A stretch of DNA of 64,000 bases from the NCBI RefSeq assembly GCF_008330945.1, contig NZ_CP043489.1:3917501-3981500 (forward strand), in the 5' to 3' direction. Source of the stretch: Labrys sp. KNU-23. GTDB lineage: Bacteria; Pseudomonadota; Alphaproteobacteria; Rhizobiales; Labraceae. Below are positions 1 to 8,841 of the stretch, in pieces. Under the pieces are notes generated by a model that searched no databases, was not told where the DNA came from, and saw only the letters and a list, made by a program, of their open reading frames with translations. The position numbers and the translations under genes were made by a program. The first letter of the stretch is position 1; every line of letters starts with the position of its first letter.

Positions 1-2
1 GG

Positions 3-1157
3 CTGACCCTGGGGTTGCGCGAAGGCAAGAACCGCGAAGTCAAGAATGTGCTGGGTTCCATCGGTCTGGAGGTCAACCGCCTGATCCGGGTTTCCTATGG
101 CCCGTTCCAACTCGGCGACCTGGCCGAGGGGGCCGTCGAGGAAGTGAAGACCCGGGTTCTGATGGACCAGCTCGGCCCTGAACTGGTCGCCGAGGCCGGC
201 TGCGAGTTCGAAGCGCCGATCCACGAAGCCGGCGGCGAGAAGCCCGCCAAGGCTGCGGCCAAGCCTGCCAGGGGTGGTCCGTCGCGCGGACTGCGCGTCA
301 AGGCCGAGGAGGGCGGCAAGGAGCGCGTGATGCGTGGCGGGCTGGTCGAGGATCGGCATGGCCGCCGTGTGCTGGTTCAGCGCGTTGCCGACATTCCCGA
401 TGAAAAACCGGCCCGGCGCAAGCCGTTCCGTGCGCGTGACGAGGAGGGCGGTGACCGCCCGTTCAAGCCGCGTCCCGCTTTCCGTGACCGTGACGAGGGT
501 GGCGAGCGTCCGCGCAAGCCGTTCCGTGTGCGCAGCGAGGAGGGCGGCGACCGCCCGTACAAGCCGCGTCCATCCTTCCGGGACCGCGACGAAGGTGGCG
601 AGCGTCCACGCAAGCCCTTCCGTCCGCGTGAGGAGGGGGGCGGCGACCGTCCCTTCAAGCCGCGTCCATCCTTCCGCGACCGCGACGAAGGCGGCGAGCG
701 TCCGCACAAGCCGTTCCGCGCGCGCAACGAGGAGGGCGGCGACCGTCCTTTCAAGCCGCGTCCGTCCTTCCGTGACCGCGACGAAGGCGGCGAGCGTCCG
801 CACAAGCCTTTCCGCGCACGCAGCGAAGAGGGCGGCGACCGTCCCTTCAAGCCGCGTCCGTCCTTCCGTGACCGCGACGAAGGTGGCGAGCGTCCGCGCA
901 AGCCTTTCCGCGCACGCAGCGAAGAGGGCGGCGACCGTCCCTTCAAGCCACGTCCGTCCTTCCGGGACCGCGACGAGGGCAGCGAGCGTCCGCGCAAACC
1001 CTTCCGCCCGCGTGAGGAGGGGGGGAGTGATCGCCCGTTCAAGCCACGTGCCTCCTTCCGGGACCGGAATGAGGGCGGTGAGCGTCCCTCCAAGCCGCGT
1101 CCCTCCGCGCCGCGTCCTGGCGGCAAGCCGGGCGGCTCGCCGCGCCGGGGGCGTTGA
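3..1157 (+). CDS. rluB: 23S rRNA pseudouridine synthase, RluB type, 3' part with repeat tail
   Basis: The reading frame is open at the left edge, so the N-terminal S4 and most of the catalytic domain lie outside the window. The visible start (LREGKNREVKNVL, then GLEVNRLIRVSYGPF) is the end of the RsuA/RluB/RluE catalytic domain, which isomerises uridine in 23S rRNA (U2605 in E. coli). After about residue 135 the protein becomes a basic, Arg/Glu/Gly/Pro-rich tail of seven 32-residue repeats built on GDRPFKPRPSFRDRDEG and GERPRKPFRAR. Similar low-complexity tails occur on alphaproteobacterial RluB proteins and probably add RNA binding; that role is inferred. Its stop overlaps the region just upstream of rsmD, so the two genes are probably cotranscribed. 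RluB rather than RsuA is judged from the short sequence visible. Confidence 0.85.
   Translation: MTLGLREGKNREVKNVLGSIGLEVNRLIRVSYGPFQLGDLAEGAVEEVKTRVLMDQLGPELVAEAGCEFEAPIHEAGGEKPAKAAAKPARGGPSRGLRVKAEEGGKERVMRGGLVEDRHGRRVLVQRVADIPDEKPARRKPFRARDEEGGDRPFKPRPAFRDRDEGGERPRKPFRVRSEEGGDRPYKPRPSFRDRDEGGERPRKPFRPREEGGGDRPFKPRPSFRDRDEGGERPHKPFRARNEEGGDRPFKPRPSFRDRDEGGERPHKPFRARSEEGGDRPFKPRPSFRDRDEGGERPRKPFRARSEEGGDRPFKPRPSFRDRDEGSERPRKPFRPREEGGSDRPFKPRASFRDRNEGGERPSKPRPSAPRPGGKPGGSPRRGR
430..1090 (+). repeat. Tandem 96-bp coding repeat in the rluB tail
   Basis: About seven in-frame copies of a unit near 96 bp (32 codons) encode EEGGDRPFKPRPSFRDRDEG followed by GERPRKPFRAR variants. Copies differ by single bases and by small in-frame changes (EEGGD, EEGGGD, EEGGSD), as expected for a repeat that grows and shrinks by slippage or recombination. 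It is coding, not a CRISPR or satellite array. Confidence 0.9.
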
Positions 1158-1168
1158 CGGACGGGTCG

Positions 1169-1729
1169 ATGCGTATCGTTGGCGGGCAATTTCGCGGCAA
1201 GCAATTGGCGACACCGAAGTCGGACGCGATCCGGCCGACTTCGGACCGCCTGCGCGAGACCCTGTTCAACATCCTGGCCCATGGCTATGACAATCCCGTG
1301 CGCGACGCCCGGGTGATCGATCTGTTCGCCGGTACCGGTGCGCTCGGCTTCGAAGCCCTGTCGCGTGGCGCCAGCTTTGCCACTTTCGTCGACGAGAGTG
1401 CGGAGGCGCGTGGCCTGATCCGCAGCAATATCGAGGCGATGTCCCTGGGCGGACGCACCCGGCTGTTCCGCCGCGACGCCACCAAGCTGGGCATGATCGG
1501 CCCGAGCGAGCCTTTCTCGCTTGCCTTCCTCGACCCTCCCTACGGCAAGGGGCTGGCTTCGCAGGCTCTTGCCAGCCTTGCCAATGGCGGCTGGTTGGCC
1601 AAGGGAGCCTTGTGCGTGGTCGAGGAAGCGACGGACGCGCCATTGGAAGCACCGCCCTCCTTCGCCCTGGCCGATCAGCGCGATTATGCCGGCACCCGGC
1701 TGACTTTCTTCAGCTACGAGCCGGGCTGA
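1169..1729 (+). CDS. rsmD: 16S rRNA (guanine(966)-N(2))-methyltransferase RsmD
   Basis: A 186-residue protein beginning MRIVGGQFRGK, the usual RsmD N-terminus, so I take the ATG at 1169. A TTG at 1154 in the same frame overlaps the rluB stop but adds only five uncharacteristic residues. The SAM-binding motif FAGTGALG is at residues 53-60 and the N6/N2-methylase signature DPPY at 122-125. RsmD methylates G966 of 16S rRNA in the assembled 30S subunit. Its position 11 nt after a pseudouridine synthase makes a small rRNA-modification operon. Length fits the family. Confidence 0.95.
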   Translation: MRIVGGQFRGKQLATPKSDAIRPTSDRLRETLFNILAHGYDNPVRDARVIDLFAGTGALGFEALSRGASFATFVDESAEARGLIRSNIEAMSLGGRTRLFRRDATKLGMIGPSEPFSLAFLDPPYGKGLASQALASLANGGWLAKGALCVVEEATDAPLEAPPSFALADQRDYAGTRLTFFSYEPG

Positions 1730-1803
1730 CCGTTACTTCGGTCGCTTCCGCTCTCCGTGCCCCGCTGCCATAATCCGGCGACGTTTCGGAGCGGGGAAGA
1801 GCA

Positions 1804-2211
1804 ATGGCGACGGTGACGGTCGAACTGCGCAATGTCGGGGAAACGCAAGCCACCATGGGGTGGGCCGGCGGACACACCATCGTGGTCGATCGTCCCGAAG
1901 GCAAGGCCGGCGGCATGGGGCTCGGTTTCAACGGGGCCCAGCTGCTGGCCCTGTCGCTTGGTGGCTGTTTTTGCAATGATCTGCGCTACGCCGCCGAGGA
2001 AATGGGCGTGATCATCGACACGATTGCGGTCAGCGTCGCATTGGAACTCGACGGCAAGCCGCTGCTGGCGAGAGCCGCCAAGCTCGAAGTGCGCTGCCAT
2101 ATGCTGGACGGATCCGATCCGCAACCGGTGGTCGAGCGGGCGAAGGCCATCTGCATGGTGGCCAATTCCCTGCGCAGTGGCGTGCCGGTCAGCATCGGGA
2201 TGGCGGGGTGA
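1804..2211 (+). CDS. OsmC family protein
   Basis: A 135-residue OsmC/Ohr-type protein. OsmC-fold proteins are dimeric thiol peroxidases that reduce organic hydroperoxides. The candidate redox cysteines are C55/C57 in GGCFCNDL and C117 in AKAICMVANSL, matching the two helices that carry the catalytic pair in this family. A GGGGAAG ribosome binding site precedes the ATG. The protein is neither clearly Ohr nor classical OsmC, so the substrate is uncertain. It stands alone between rsmD and the M16 pair. Confidence 0.85.
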   Translation: MATVTVELRNVGETQATMGWAGGHTIVVDRPEGKAGGMGLGFNGAQLLALSLGGCFCNDLRYAAEEMGVIIDTIAVSVALELDGKPLLARAAKLEVRCHMLDGSDPQPVVERAKAICMVANSLRSGVPVSIGMAG

Positions 2212-2411
2212 GCGAGCCGGGGCATCCTGCGATTTGCCGCCCGTGCGAAGGATCGCAAAGACGCATCGAGGCACGGAACCAGAGCAGACGCATGTTTCTG
2301 CCTGGCGCGCTTCGCTCCAGGGACTGCTTTCTTCGGACCTAATGTCCTTGCTAGGTCCCTGCTCCAGAGGGTAAGGGATACTTCACTTTACCCGTTTTCT
2401 ACCCATATTGG

Positions 2412-3755
2412 GTGGATTATCCGCTTTCCCTCCCGATCGGACGTTCCATGACGCTTGCGCTTATCCCCGGTCTCGGCGGTGCTTCCCATGCCCAGGGCCC
2501 GGCGATCACGGATTTCACGCTTCCCAACGGCCTGCATGTCGTGGTCATTCCCGATCGCCGCGCGCCGGTGGTCACCCACATGGTCTGGTACAAGGTAGGC
2601 GGGGCGGACGAGCCGAAGAGCAAGTCGGGTATCGCCCATTTCCTCGAGCATCTGATGTTCAAGGGCACGGAGAAGAACCCCGGTGGTTTCTCCAAGCAGG
2701 TCGCGGAACTGGGCGGGCAGGAGAACGCCTTCACCTCCTATGATTATACCGCCTATTTCCAGCGGGTGGCCAAGGAGCATCTCGGCACCATGATGGCGTT
2801 CGAGGCCGATCGCATGACCGGGCTGGCTCTTACCGACGAGGTCGTCAACCCCGAGCGCAACGTCGTGCTCGAAGAGCGCAAGATGCGGGTCGACAACGAT
2901 CCCAATTCGCAATTGGCCGAGGAGATTGCCTCGACCCTGTTCACCCACCATCCCTATGGCACGCCGATCATCGGCTGGGAGGACGAGATCGAGGGGTTGA
3001 CCCGGCAGGACGCCATCGATTTCCACAACCGCTTCTATACGCCCAACAATGCCACGCTGATCGTGGCAGGCGATGTGACGGCCGAGGAGGTGCGTGAACT
3101 GGCCGAGACCCATTATGGTCCGGTGGCCCGGCGCGCCGATCCGCCGCCGCGCCTGCGGCCGCAGGAACCCAGGCAGCGTGCCGATCGCCGTGTCCGGTTG
3201 ACCGACAAGCGGGTGGAGCAGCCGATCTATCAGCGCCACTGGCGCGCGCCTTCCTATGTCCAGGCCCGCAACGGCGAGGGCGAGGCGCTCGATCTCCTCT
3301 CGCAGATCCTCGGCGGCGGGCAGACCTCACGGCTTTACCGCACCCTGGTGGTCGACAAGAAGGTGGCTTCGGCCGCCGGCGCCTTTTATGGCGGCTCCGC
3401 CGTGGACGAGACGCGTTTCGGGGTCTGGGCCATTCCGATGCCCGACGTCAGCTTCGAAGCCCTGGAGGCAGCCATTGACGAGGAGATCGGCCGTATCGTC
3501 GAAGAGGGCGTGAGCGAGGCGGAACTGGAGCGGGCCAAGACGCGCCTTGTCGCCGATGCCATCTATGCCCAGGACAACCAGTCGACCCTGGCGCGCTATT
3601 ATGGCGCTACCCTGTCCGTCGGCGGCAAGGTGGAGGATCTGCAGCTCTGGCCGCAGCGCATCGCCGCCGTGCCGGCCGGGAGGCTGCCGGAAATGGGCCG
3701 TGCCGTCCTGCTGGAGGGCAAGTCGGTGGTCGGCTTGCTCGAAGGACAGGCCTGA
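2412..3755 (+). CDS. Zinc-dependent M16 family peptidase (catalytic subunit), exported
   Basis: A 447-residue M16B (pitrilysin/processing-peptidase-like) protease. The inverted zinc motif HFLEH is at residues 76-80 and the distal glutamate about 75 residues on, in VVLEERKMRV, so the active site is complete. The N-terminus has a short hydrophobic stretch ending in ASHAQG, a plausible signal peptidase site, which suggests a periplasmic enzyme. The GTG at 2412 gives a fuller signal peptide; an ATG at 2448 is the alternative, and neither has a strong ribosome binding site. The next gene is its zinc-less partner. Such pairs form heterodimers that degrade peptides; the substrate is unknown. Confidence 0.9.
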   Translation: MDYPLSLPIGRSMTLALIPGLGGASHAQGPAITDFTLPNGLHVVVIPDRRAPVVTHMVWYKVGGADEPKSKSGIAHFLEHLMFKGTEKNPGGFSKQVAELGGQENAFTSYDYTAYFQRVAKEHLGTMMAFEADRMTGLALTDEVVNPERNVVLEERKMRVDNDPNSQLAEEIASTLFTHHPYGTPIIGWEDEIEGLTRQDAIDFHNRFYTPNNATLIVAGDVTAEEVRELAETHYGPVARRADPPPRLRPQEPRQRADRRVRLTDKRVEQPIYQRHWRAPSYVQARNGEGEALDLLSQILGGGQTSRLYRTLVVDKKVASAAGAFYGGSAVDETRFGVWAIPMPDVSFEALEAAIDEEIGRIVEEGVSEAELERAKTRLVADAIYAQDNQSTLARYYGATLSVGGKVEDLQLWPQRIAAVPAGRLPEMGRAVLLEGKSVVGLLEGQA

Positions 3756-3767
3756 TCCGTTTCGAAC

Positions 3768-3846
3768 CGTCATTGCGGGGGCAGCCAGATATTCCGGCCG
3801 CACCGCAGGTGACTGTCTGGATTGCTTCGCCGCGCCCGCAATGACG
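3768..3846. repeat. Intergenic palindromic repeat (class A, degenerate)
   Basis: The right half (about 3816-3846) reads CTGGATTGCTTCGCCGCGCC then CGCAATGACG; the left half starts CGTCATTGCG but has diverged. It belongs to the same class as the copies at 13722, 55638 and 57300. It lies between the two M16 subunit genes and could form a stem-loop in their transcript. Confidence 0.7.
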
Positions 3847-3934
3847 GGATAGTTTGCGGCGGCGCTTCAAATCTCTTGCCGTCATTGCCGGCTTTGCCGG
3901 TCGTGACGATCGGCTTTTGTGAACGAGTGTTTCC

Positions 3935-5176
3935 ATGATCCAGAAGATCGTCTCGCCCCTTGGCATCGAAGCCTGGCTGGTCGAGGACTATGCGGTGCCC
4001 GTCATCGCCATCGACTTCGCCTTCAAGGGCGGAGCGGCCCAGGATCCGGCCGATCGGCCGGGCCTGGCCCACATCATGTCGGCTCTGTTCGACGAGGGCG
4101 CCGGTCCCCATGACGACGAGGCCTTCCAACGCCTGTTGGAGGAGAACGCGGTCGAACTGTCGTTCCATGCCGCGCGTGACCAGATCAACGGCTCGCTGCG
4201 TACCCTGGCCGACCGCAAGGCCTTCGCCTTCGATCTTCTGCACTATGCCGTCAGTGAGCCACGCTTCGAGGAGGCTGCGGTCGAGCGCGTGCGCCAGAGC
4301 CTGCTGGCCAGCTTGCGACGCGAGTCCAGCGATCCCAACGCCATGGCGTCATTGGCTTTTTTCGCCGGGCTTTTCCCCGAGCACCCCTATGGCCGCCCGA
4401 CGCGCGGCACCCTGGAGAGCATCGGTGCCGTCAGCCGCGACGAGATTGCGGCCCAGCATCGGCGCCTGCTCGCCAAGGACGGGTTGACGGTGTCCATCGT
4501 CGGCGCCATCGATGCCCACGATGCCGAAGAAATGCTCGACAAGGTGTTCGGTTCGCTGCCGACCACGGCCCTGCTCCAGCCGGTGCCCGAAGCGGAACTC
4601 GCCGGCTTGGGTACGCGCAAGGTTGTTGACCTCGACGTGCCGCAGACCGTGCTGCAATTCGCCACTCCCGGCGTGAAGCGCGACGATCCCGACTTCATGG
4701 CCGCCTTCCTGCTCAATCACATCTATGGCGGCGGCAGCTTCTCCTCGCGCCTGTTCCAGAAAGTACGCGAGGAAAAGGGCTTGGCCTATTCGGTCTCTAC
4801 CCAGCTTGGCGCTCTGGCCCGGGCCGCTTTCGTCGGCGGAGGCGTCGCCACCCGCAACGACAGGGCCGCCGAAAGTCTCGCCATCATCGAGGCTGAGATG
4901 GCCGAGCTTGCCCGCAACGGGCCCGCTGCCGCGGAATTGGAGAGCGCCAAGAAATACCTCACCGGCTCTTATGCGCTTCGTTTCGATTCATCGACCAAGA
5001 TCGCCAACCAGCTGACCATGATCCAGATCGAGCAACTCGGCATCGATTTCATCGACCGTCGCAACGGCCTGGTGGAGGCCGTGACGCTGGACGATACCAA
5101 GCGCGTGGCCCAGCGCATGTTCGGGGGCGGCAAGCCCTTCGTCGTTGCCGTCGGGCGCCCGGAGGGATTGTCATAA
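3935..5176 (+). CDS. M16 family peptidase, non-catalytic subunit
   Basis: A 413-residue M16 homologue starting MIQKIVSPLGIEAWL. At the position of the zinc motif the sequence reads GLAHIMSALFDEGAG, so the HxxEH residues are absent and this subunit cannot hold the catalytic zinc. The C-terminal half keeps the M16 core (GGGSFSSRLFQKVREEKGL, YLTGSYALRFD). In the known two-subunit M16B enzymes the inactive subunit closes the chamber and supplies substrate-binding residues to the active one, here the preceding gene. The 179-nt gap contains a palindromic repeat. No signal peptide is evident, unlike its partner, so the true start or export route remains uncertain. Confidence 0.9.
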   Translation: MIQKIVSPLGIEAWLVEDYAVPVIAIDFAFKGGAAQDPADRPGLAHIMSALFDEGAGPHDDEAFQRLLEENAVELSFHAARDQINGSLRTLADRKAFAFDLLHYAVSEPRFEEAAVERVRQSLLASLRRESSDPNAMASLAFFAGLFPEHPYGRPTRGTLESIGAVSRDEIAAQHRRLLAKDGLTVSIVGAIDAHDAEEMLDKVFGSLPTTALLQPVPEAELAGLGTRKVVDLDVPQTVLQFATPGVKRDDPDFMAAFLLNHIYGGGSFSSRLFQKVREEKGLAYSVSTQLGALARAAFVGGGVATRNDRAAESLAIIEAEMAELARNGPAAAELESAKKYLTGSYALRFDSSTKIANQLTMIQIEQLGIDFIDRRNGLVEAVTLDDTKRVAQRMFGGGKPFVVAVGRPEGLS

Positions 5177-5466
5177 GCCGGGCTTTCCGGTGCCGTATAG
5201 CAAAAGGCCTCGGGGCCGGCGGATTACCCCCAAGGGTTGACGCATGTCATCCCGGTGGAGTGCCGGTAAAGGCATTGCGTCACCAAGAAAATGGCGGCGC
5301 TCGGCAAGAAATGGCGAGAAGAGCCAGTTGTCGCCGCTGTTTTCTTCTCGCCGGGCAAGGTTAAATCGTTCTGCTTACGTCACACTGACTATTGCATGAA
5401 GGGGCTGTCTGCATCACCCTGTCTCTCGTCGAGAAGCGGCGGGGGTCGCTGAGGCGGGAGGATGTC

Positions 5467-5892
5467 ATGAAGCTTTGGAGTGTTTCGGCTGTCGTCCTTG
5501 TTGGCTTGACGGCAGCAGGCTGTGTGACCAGTGGTCTTGGAACTTCGCGTGGTTCCGGTGCGAGCGGTGCGGCCGTTGCGGTGCCGTCCGGGCGCATCAG
5601 CAAGATCGACCAGTTTTCCTACATTACTCCCACCTGCAGGGAAGTGCCGGGCGTTGCGGCTCGCGTCACCAAGCAGGCCGCCTATGGCCGAGTGAGCATT
5701 CGCAGGGCACGTGACTTTTCTCCCTATGATGCCGGCAATTCCAGCGCTGGCTGCAATTCACAGCGCGTGCCGGTCTGGCAGGTGCTCTATACCTCCGCAC
5801 CCGGTTATCAAGGTCCCGATCACTTCGCCTATCGCAAGGCTTTTCCCAACGGCAAGGTGCTGGATGTCGTCGTGAATGTCGACGTGCAGTAG
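5467..5892 (+). CDS. Putative lipoprotein, function unknown
   Basis: A 141-residue protein starting MKLWSVSAVVLVGLTAAGC: a short basic n-region, a hydrophobic core and a lipobox-like TAAGC with the acceptor cysteine at residue 19. A GGGAGG ribosome binding site 5-10 nt upstream supports the ATG at 5467 over an upstream start at 5392. The mature part has conserved-looking cysteines (ITPTCREV, SAGCNSQ) that could form a disulphide, and a C-terminal region (YQGPDHFAYRKAF, VVVNVDV) resembling the short beta-sandwich repeats found in secreted bacterial proteins. I do not recognise a named family. It is probably anchored in the periplasm and monocistronic. Confidence 0.75.
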   Translation: MKLWSVSAVVLVGLTAAGCVTSGLGTSRGSGASGAAVAVPSGRISKIDQFSYITPTCREVPGVAARVTKQAAYGRVSIRRARDFSPYDAGNSSAGCNSQRVPVWQVLYTSAPGYQGPDHFAYRKAFPNGKVLDVVVNVDVQ

Positions 5893-5895
5893 AGC

Positions 5896-5926
5896 AAAGC
5901 GCGTTCATGACTGAACGCTTGTTTGC
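5896..5926 (+). terminator. Possible terminator after the lipoprotein gene
   Basis: A GCGTTCA/TGAACGC stem with a four-base loop is followed by TTGTTTG, just downstream of the stop codon. The U-run is imperfect. Confidence 0.35.
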
Positions 5927-6165
5927 GCCGGCTCTTTGTTGTCAGCCGGTCCGAAGGATTGGCTTCAGCGTCTTTGCGACTCGAGGTGATTCCATCAAAT
6001 CGCAAAACGCCTTGGAGTTTGCGGTCGCTTCGCCGGCCGTTTCGATGGCCGGCCCTATGGTGTATTGTCCCTAGGACGTGATGCATTCGTTCCCCAATCG
6101 GGAGAGCGAGTGCATCAAGTCTTTGATTTTGCGTCTGATTCCTCCCTGGTGGAGAGCAGTCGCCG

Positions 6166-7971
6166 ATGGACGATTCGCCCATGGCCATTCGCGCCCTTCC
6201 CCAGATCCTGATCGACCGCATCGCCGCCGGCGAAGTGGTGGAGCGGCCGGCGAGCGCGGTGAAGGAATTGGTGGAGAACGCCATCGATGCCGGCGCCAGC
6301 CGGATCGAGATCGTCACCGAGGGTGGCGGGCAGCGCCTGATCCGCATCGTCGATGATGGTTCGGGCATGTCGCCCGAGGACCTGGCCTTGGCGGTGCAGC
6401 GTCATGCCACCTCCAAACTGCCGACCGAAGACCTGCTCGCCATCAACACGCTGGGCTTTCGCGGGGAAGCTCTGCCGTCCATCGCGTCGGTGTCGCGCCT
6501 CAGCATCATCACGCGTGAGCGTGGCGCCGCGACGGGGGCGATGATCGCCATCGAAGCGGGTGAGCATCAGGCAATCCGTCCGGCGGCGATCGGGGAGGGC
6601 ACCCGCATCGAGGTACGCGATCTCTTCTATGCCACGCCGGCCCGTCTGAAATTCCTCAAGACCCAGCGTACGGAGGCGGCGGCGATCGGCGATATCGTCA
6701 AGCGCCTTGCCATGGCCAATCCCGCCATCGCCTTCACCCTGGCCGGCGAAGACCATTCTCCCTCGACCTGGCCTGGTGGCGACGAGGAGACGCGTCTGGG
6801 CACCCTGCTGGGGGCAGATTTCATCGACAATGCAATCGCCATCGATGTGACACGCGGTGATGTTCGCCTGCATGGTCATATCGGCCTGCCGACTTTCAAT
6901 CGCGGCACCGGGCAGCATCAATATCTGTTCGTCAACGGGCGGCCGGTGCGCGACAAGCTATTGCTGGGTGCTGTGCGCGGTGCCTATGCCGATCACCTGC
7001 CCAAGGACCGTTTTCCGGTTCTGGCTCTCTTCCTCGACATCGCCCCGCACAATGTCGACGTGAACGTCCATCCGGCCAAGGCCGAGGTCCGTTTCCGAGA
7101 TGGCGGCCTGGTGCGCGGCCTGATCGTCTCGGCCATCCGCTCCGCGCTGGAGCGCGAGTCCGGCCGCAGTTCGAGCGGCAATGCCGATGTCGCCCTCGGC
7201 CTGCTTGCACGCAGCCTCGAGCGGCCTGCAGACCTCGACTGGGACTGGCGGGCTTCGCCCGCGGCGCCTCGTCCGGCCGGCATGGACGGCAGCGGCTTTG
7301 CCGCGCCGGCCCAGGCCGGGTTCGACACGCTGGTGCTGCCTTCCGCCGATGCGCGCGCCACGGTGGCATCTCCCGCGCCCGACAGCCTCGACCGGCCGCT
7401 CGGCGCAGCGCGTGCCCAACTGCACGAAACCTATATCGTGGCGCAGACCCGCGAGGGTGTCGTCATCGTCGACCAGCATGCCGCCCATGAGCGCTTGGTC
7501 TATGAGCGCTTGAAGCGCGAACGTGCGGCCGCCGGCGCCAGGTCGCAATTGCTGCTGATCCCGGAAGTCGTGGATCTCGATCCTGCCGATGTCGAGCGCC
7601 TGACGGCGGCCAGCGAAGATCTGGCTGCGCTCGGCCTGGTGGTGGAACCGTTCGGGCCGGGGGCCCTCCTGGTGCGGGCCACGCCGGCCGCGCTCGGCAG
7701 CACGGACCCCGCCGGGCTCATCCGCGACCTTGCCGATGGTTTTGCCGAATGGGGCTCGGAGATCGTGCTGGAGCGGCGCCTGGATCATGTCGCCGCCACC
7801 ATGGCCTGCCATGGTTCCGTGCGGGCCGGGCGGCGCCTTCTGCCGGCGGAGATGGATGCGCTCTTGCGCGAGATGGAAGTTACCCCCAATTCCGGCCAGT
7901 GCAACCACGGCCGGCCGACCTATGTGACGCTGAAGCTCAGCGACATCGAGGCCCTGTTCGGGCGGCGGTAA
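6166..7971 (+). CDS. mutL: DNA mismatch repair protein MutL (endonuclease type)
   Basis: A 601-residue MutL. The GHKL ATPase motifs are in order: ELVENAIDAGAS, DDGSGM, HATSKL and GFRGEALPSIASV. The C-terminal endonuclease signature DQHA(x2)E(x4)E is present from residue 436 (DQHAAHERLVYE), with the zinc-site motifs ACHGSVRAG and QCNHGRPT. This MutL should therefore nick DNA itself, as expected in organisms lacking MutH. A GGAGAG site nine bases upstream favours the ATG at 6166; an ATG at 6181 gives MAIRALPQ, the commonest MutL N-terminus. It acts in the cytoplasm after MutS recognises a mismatch. Confidence 0.97.
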   Translation: MDDSPMAIRALPQILIDRIAAGEVVERPASAVKELVENAIDAGASRIEIVTEGGGQRLIRIVDDGSGMSPEDLALAVQRHATSKLPTEDLLAINTLGFRGEALPSIASVSRLSIITRERGAATGAMIAIEAGEHQAIRPAAIGEGTRIEVRDLFYATPARLKFLKTQRTEAAAIGDIVKRLAMANPAIAFTLAGEDHSPSTWPGGDEETRLGTLLGADFIDNAIAIDVTRGDVRLHGHIGLPTFNRGTGQHQYLFVNGRPVRDKLLLGAVRGAYADHLPKDRFPVLALFLDIAPHNVDVNVHPAKAEVRFRDGGLVRGLIVSAIRSALERESGRSSSGNADVALGLLARSLERPADLDWDWRASPAAPRPAGMDGSGFAAPAQAGFDTLVLPSADARATVASPAPDSLDRPLGAARAQLHETYIVAQTREGVVIVDQHAAHERLVYERLKRERAAAGARSQLLLIPEVVDLDPADVERLTAASEDLAALGLVVEPFGPGALLVRATPAALGSTDPAGLIRDLADGFAEWGSEIVLERRLDHVAATMACHGSVRAGRRLLPAEMDALLREMEVTPNSGQCNHGRPTYVTLKLSDIEALFGRR

Positions 7972-8030
7972 GCCCTTGCCCGGAAACGGACAGGCGCTTC
8001 ATGGCAGCCTCCGGAGCTATAGGATGCGCA

Positions 8031-8060
8031 AACGAAAAGGCCGGTCTTGCGGACCGGCCC
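8031..8060 (-). terminator. Rho-independent terminator of the ileS-lspA transcript
   Basis: Read on the minus strand, GGCCGGTC, CGCAA and GACCGGCC form an eight-pair GC stem followed by TTTTCGTTT. It sits just downstream of the DUF3035-like gene and between two convergent genes, so it can also separate them from mutL. Confidence 0.8.
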
Positions 8061-8088
8061 ATTGGCATCATGCTTACCTGGCTGTTTC

Positions 8089-8718
8089 TTACTTGACCCT
8101 TGGGGTCTTGAAGACCCGATCGAACCAGGACTCGCTCTTGTTGCCCTCGGATGGCAGGGGTTCGTTGCCGGCCAGCGGAGCAGAGGCGAGCGGCTTGCGA
8201 TAGCCGGCCGGCGGCTCGGTCAGCGAGCGGCGCGGCGGCTCGACGCCGGCGGCGAGCGGCGTGTTGTCCTCGCCGAGGTTGAGGCGCTTTTGCAATTCGC
8301 TGGGTTTCAGCGCCCGGGAACTTGCCTTGGCGGCGTCGAAGGGCTCTGGCTCTGTGGGAACACCGGCGCCGGGAACGCGGCCTGCTGCCATCTCCTCGGG
8401 GGAGAGACGGCCATCGCCATGCTCGGCTTTGCTCCGCGGCATGACGCCGGCGGCCTTGCGCTTCTTGTAGTCGGGATCGACAGGCCAGTTCGGATCATTG
8501 TCGGAAGTCGCAGCGGTGCCGGGCGGCGGCAGGTCGAGCTTGCCGGGCTTTGCCAGCGGCGCGCGGTCGGAATAGTTGATCGCCGGAGCATCGTCGCCGG
8601 TGCCGAGCATCTTCTGGAAGAAGTTCTGGCCGAGGGACTGCGCATTCGCTGCACCGGCCGGCGCCAGGGCAACCAGTGCCGTCGCCACAACCAGGCCAAG
8701 CCAAATCTTTGTCCGCAT
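8089..8718 (-). CDS. Exported DUF3035-like protein (BamF-type candidate)
   Basis: A 209-residue protein starting MRTKIWLGLVVATALVALA with an AANAQS cleavage site, so a typical Sec signal peptide. The mature part is Pro- and charge-rich with INYSDRAPLAKPGKLDLPPP, resembling the 'RAPL..PP...LPPP' core of DUF3035 proteins encoded next to lspA in many alphaproteobacteria, some of which are linked to outer-membrane assembly. Assignment is by this motif and the neighbourhood only. It follows lspA by about 120 nt on the same strand and is the last gene before a strong terminator. I chose the ATG at 8718 because the longer frame has no signal sequence. Confidence 0.6.
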   Translation of the reverse strand: MRTKIWLGLVVATALVALAPAGAANAQSLGQNFFQKMLGTGDDAPAINYSDRAPLAKPGKLDLPPPGTAATSDNDPNWPVDPDYKKRKAAGVMPRSKAEHGDGRLSPEEMAAGRVPGAGVPTEPEPFDAAKASSRALKPSELQKRLNLGEDNTPLAAGVEPPRRSLTEPPAGYRKPLASAPLAGNEPLPSEGNKSESWFDRVFKTPRVK

Positions 8719-8841
8719 CCTATATCCCAATCGCTGCTTAATCACGGAGCAAGTTCCAGGAGAGATTTTCGCTCTACTGCCTGAAAAATGCGTCAAAACC
8801 AAGAAACCACGGTTCTCTAGAACAACCAGTACCTGGAAAAG

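Noticed and set aside
430..1090. Possible CRISPR-like array
   Set aside because: Spacing is uniform and the whole unit is repeated in frame within one protein; there are no unique spacers and no cas genes.
334..1290. Long open frames on both strands over the rluB tail (also 377-1282 minus)
   Set aside because: They are shadows of the in-frame tandem repeat: Arg/Ser-rich, low complexity, and they cross the rsmD start.
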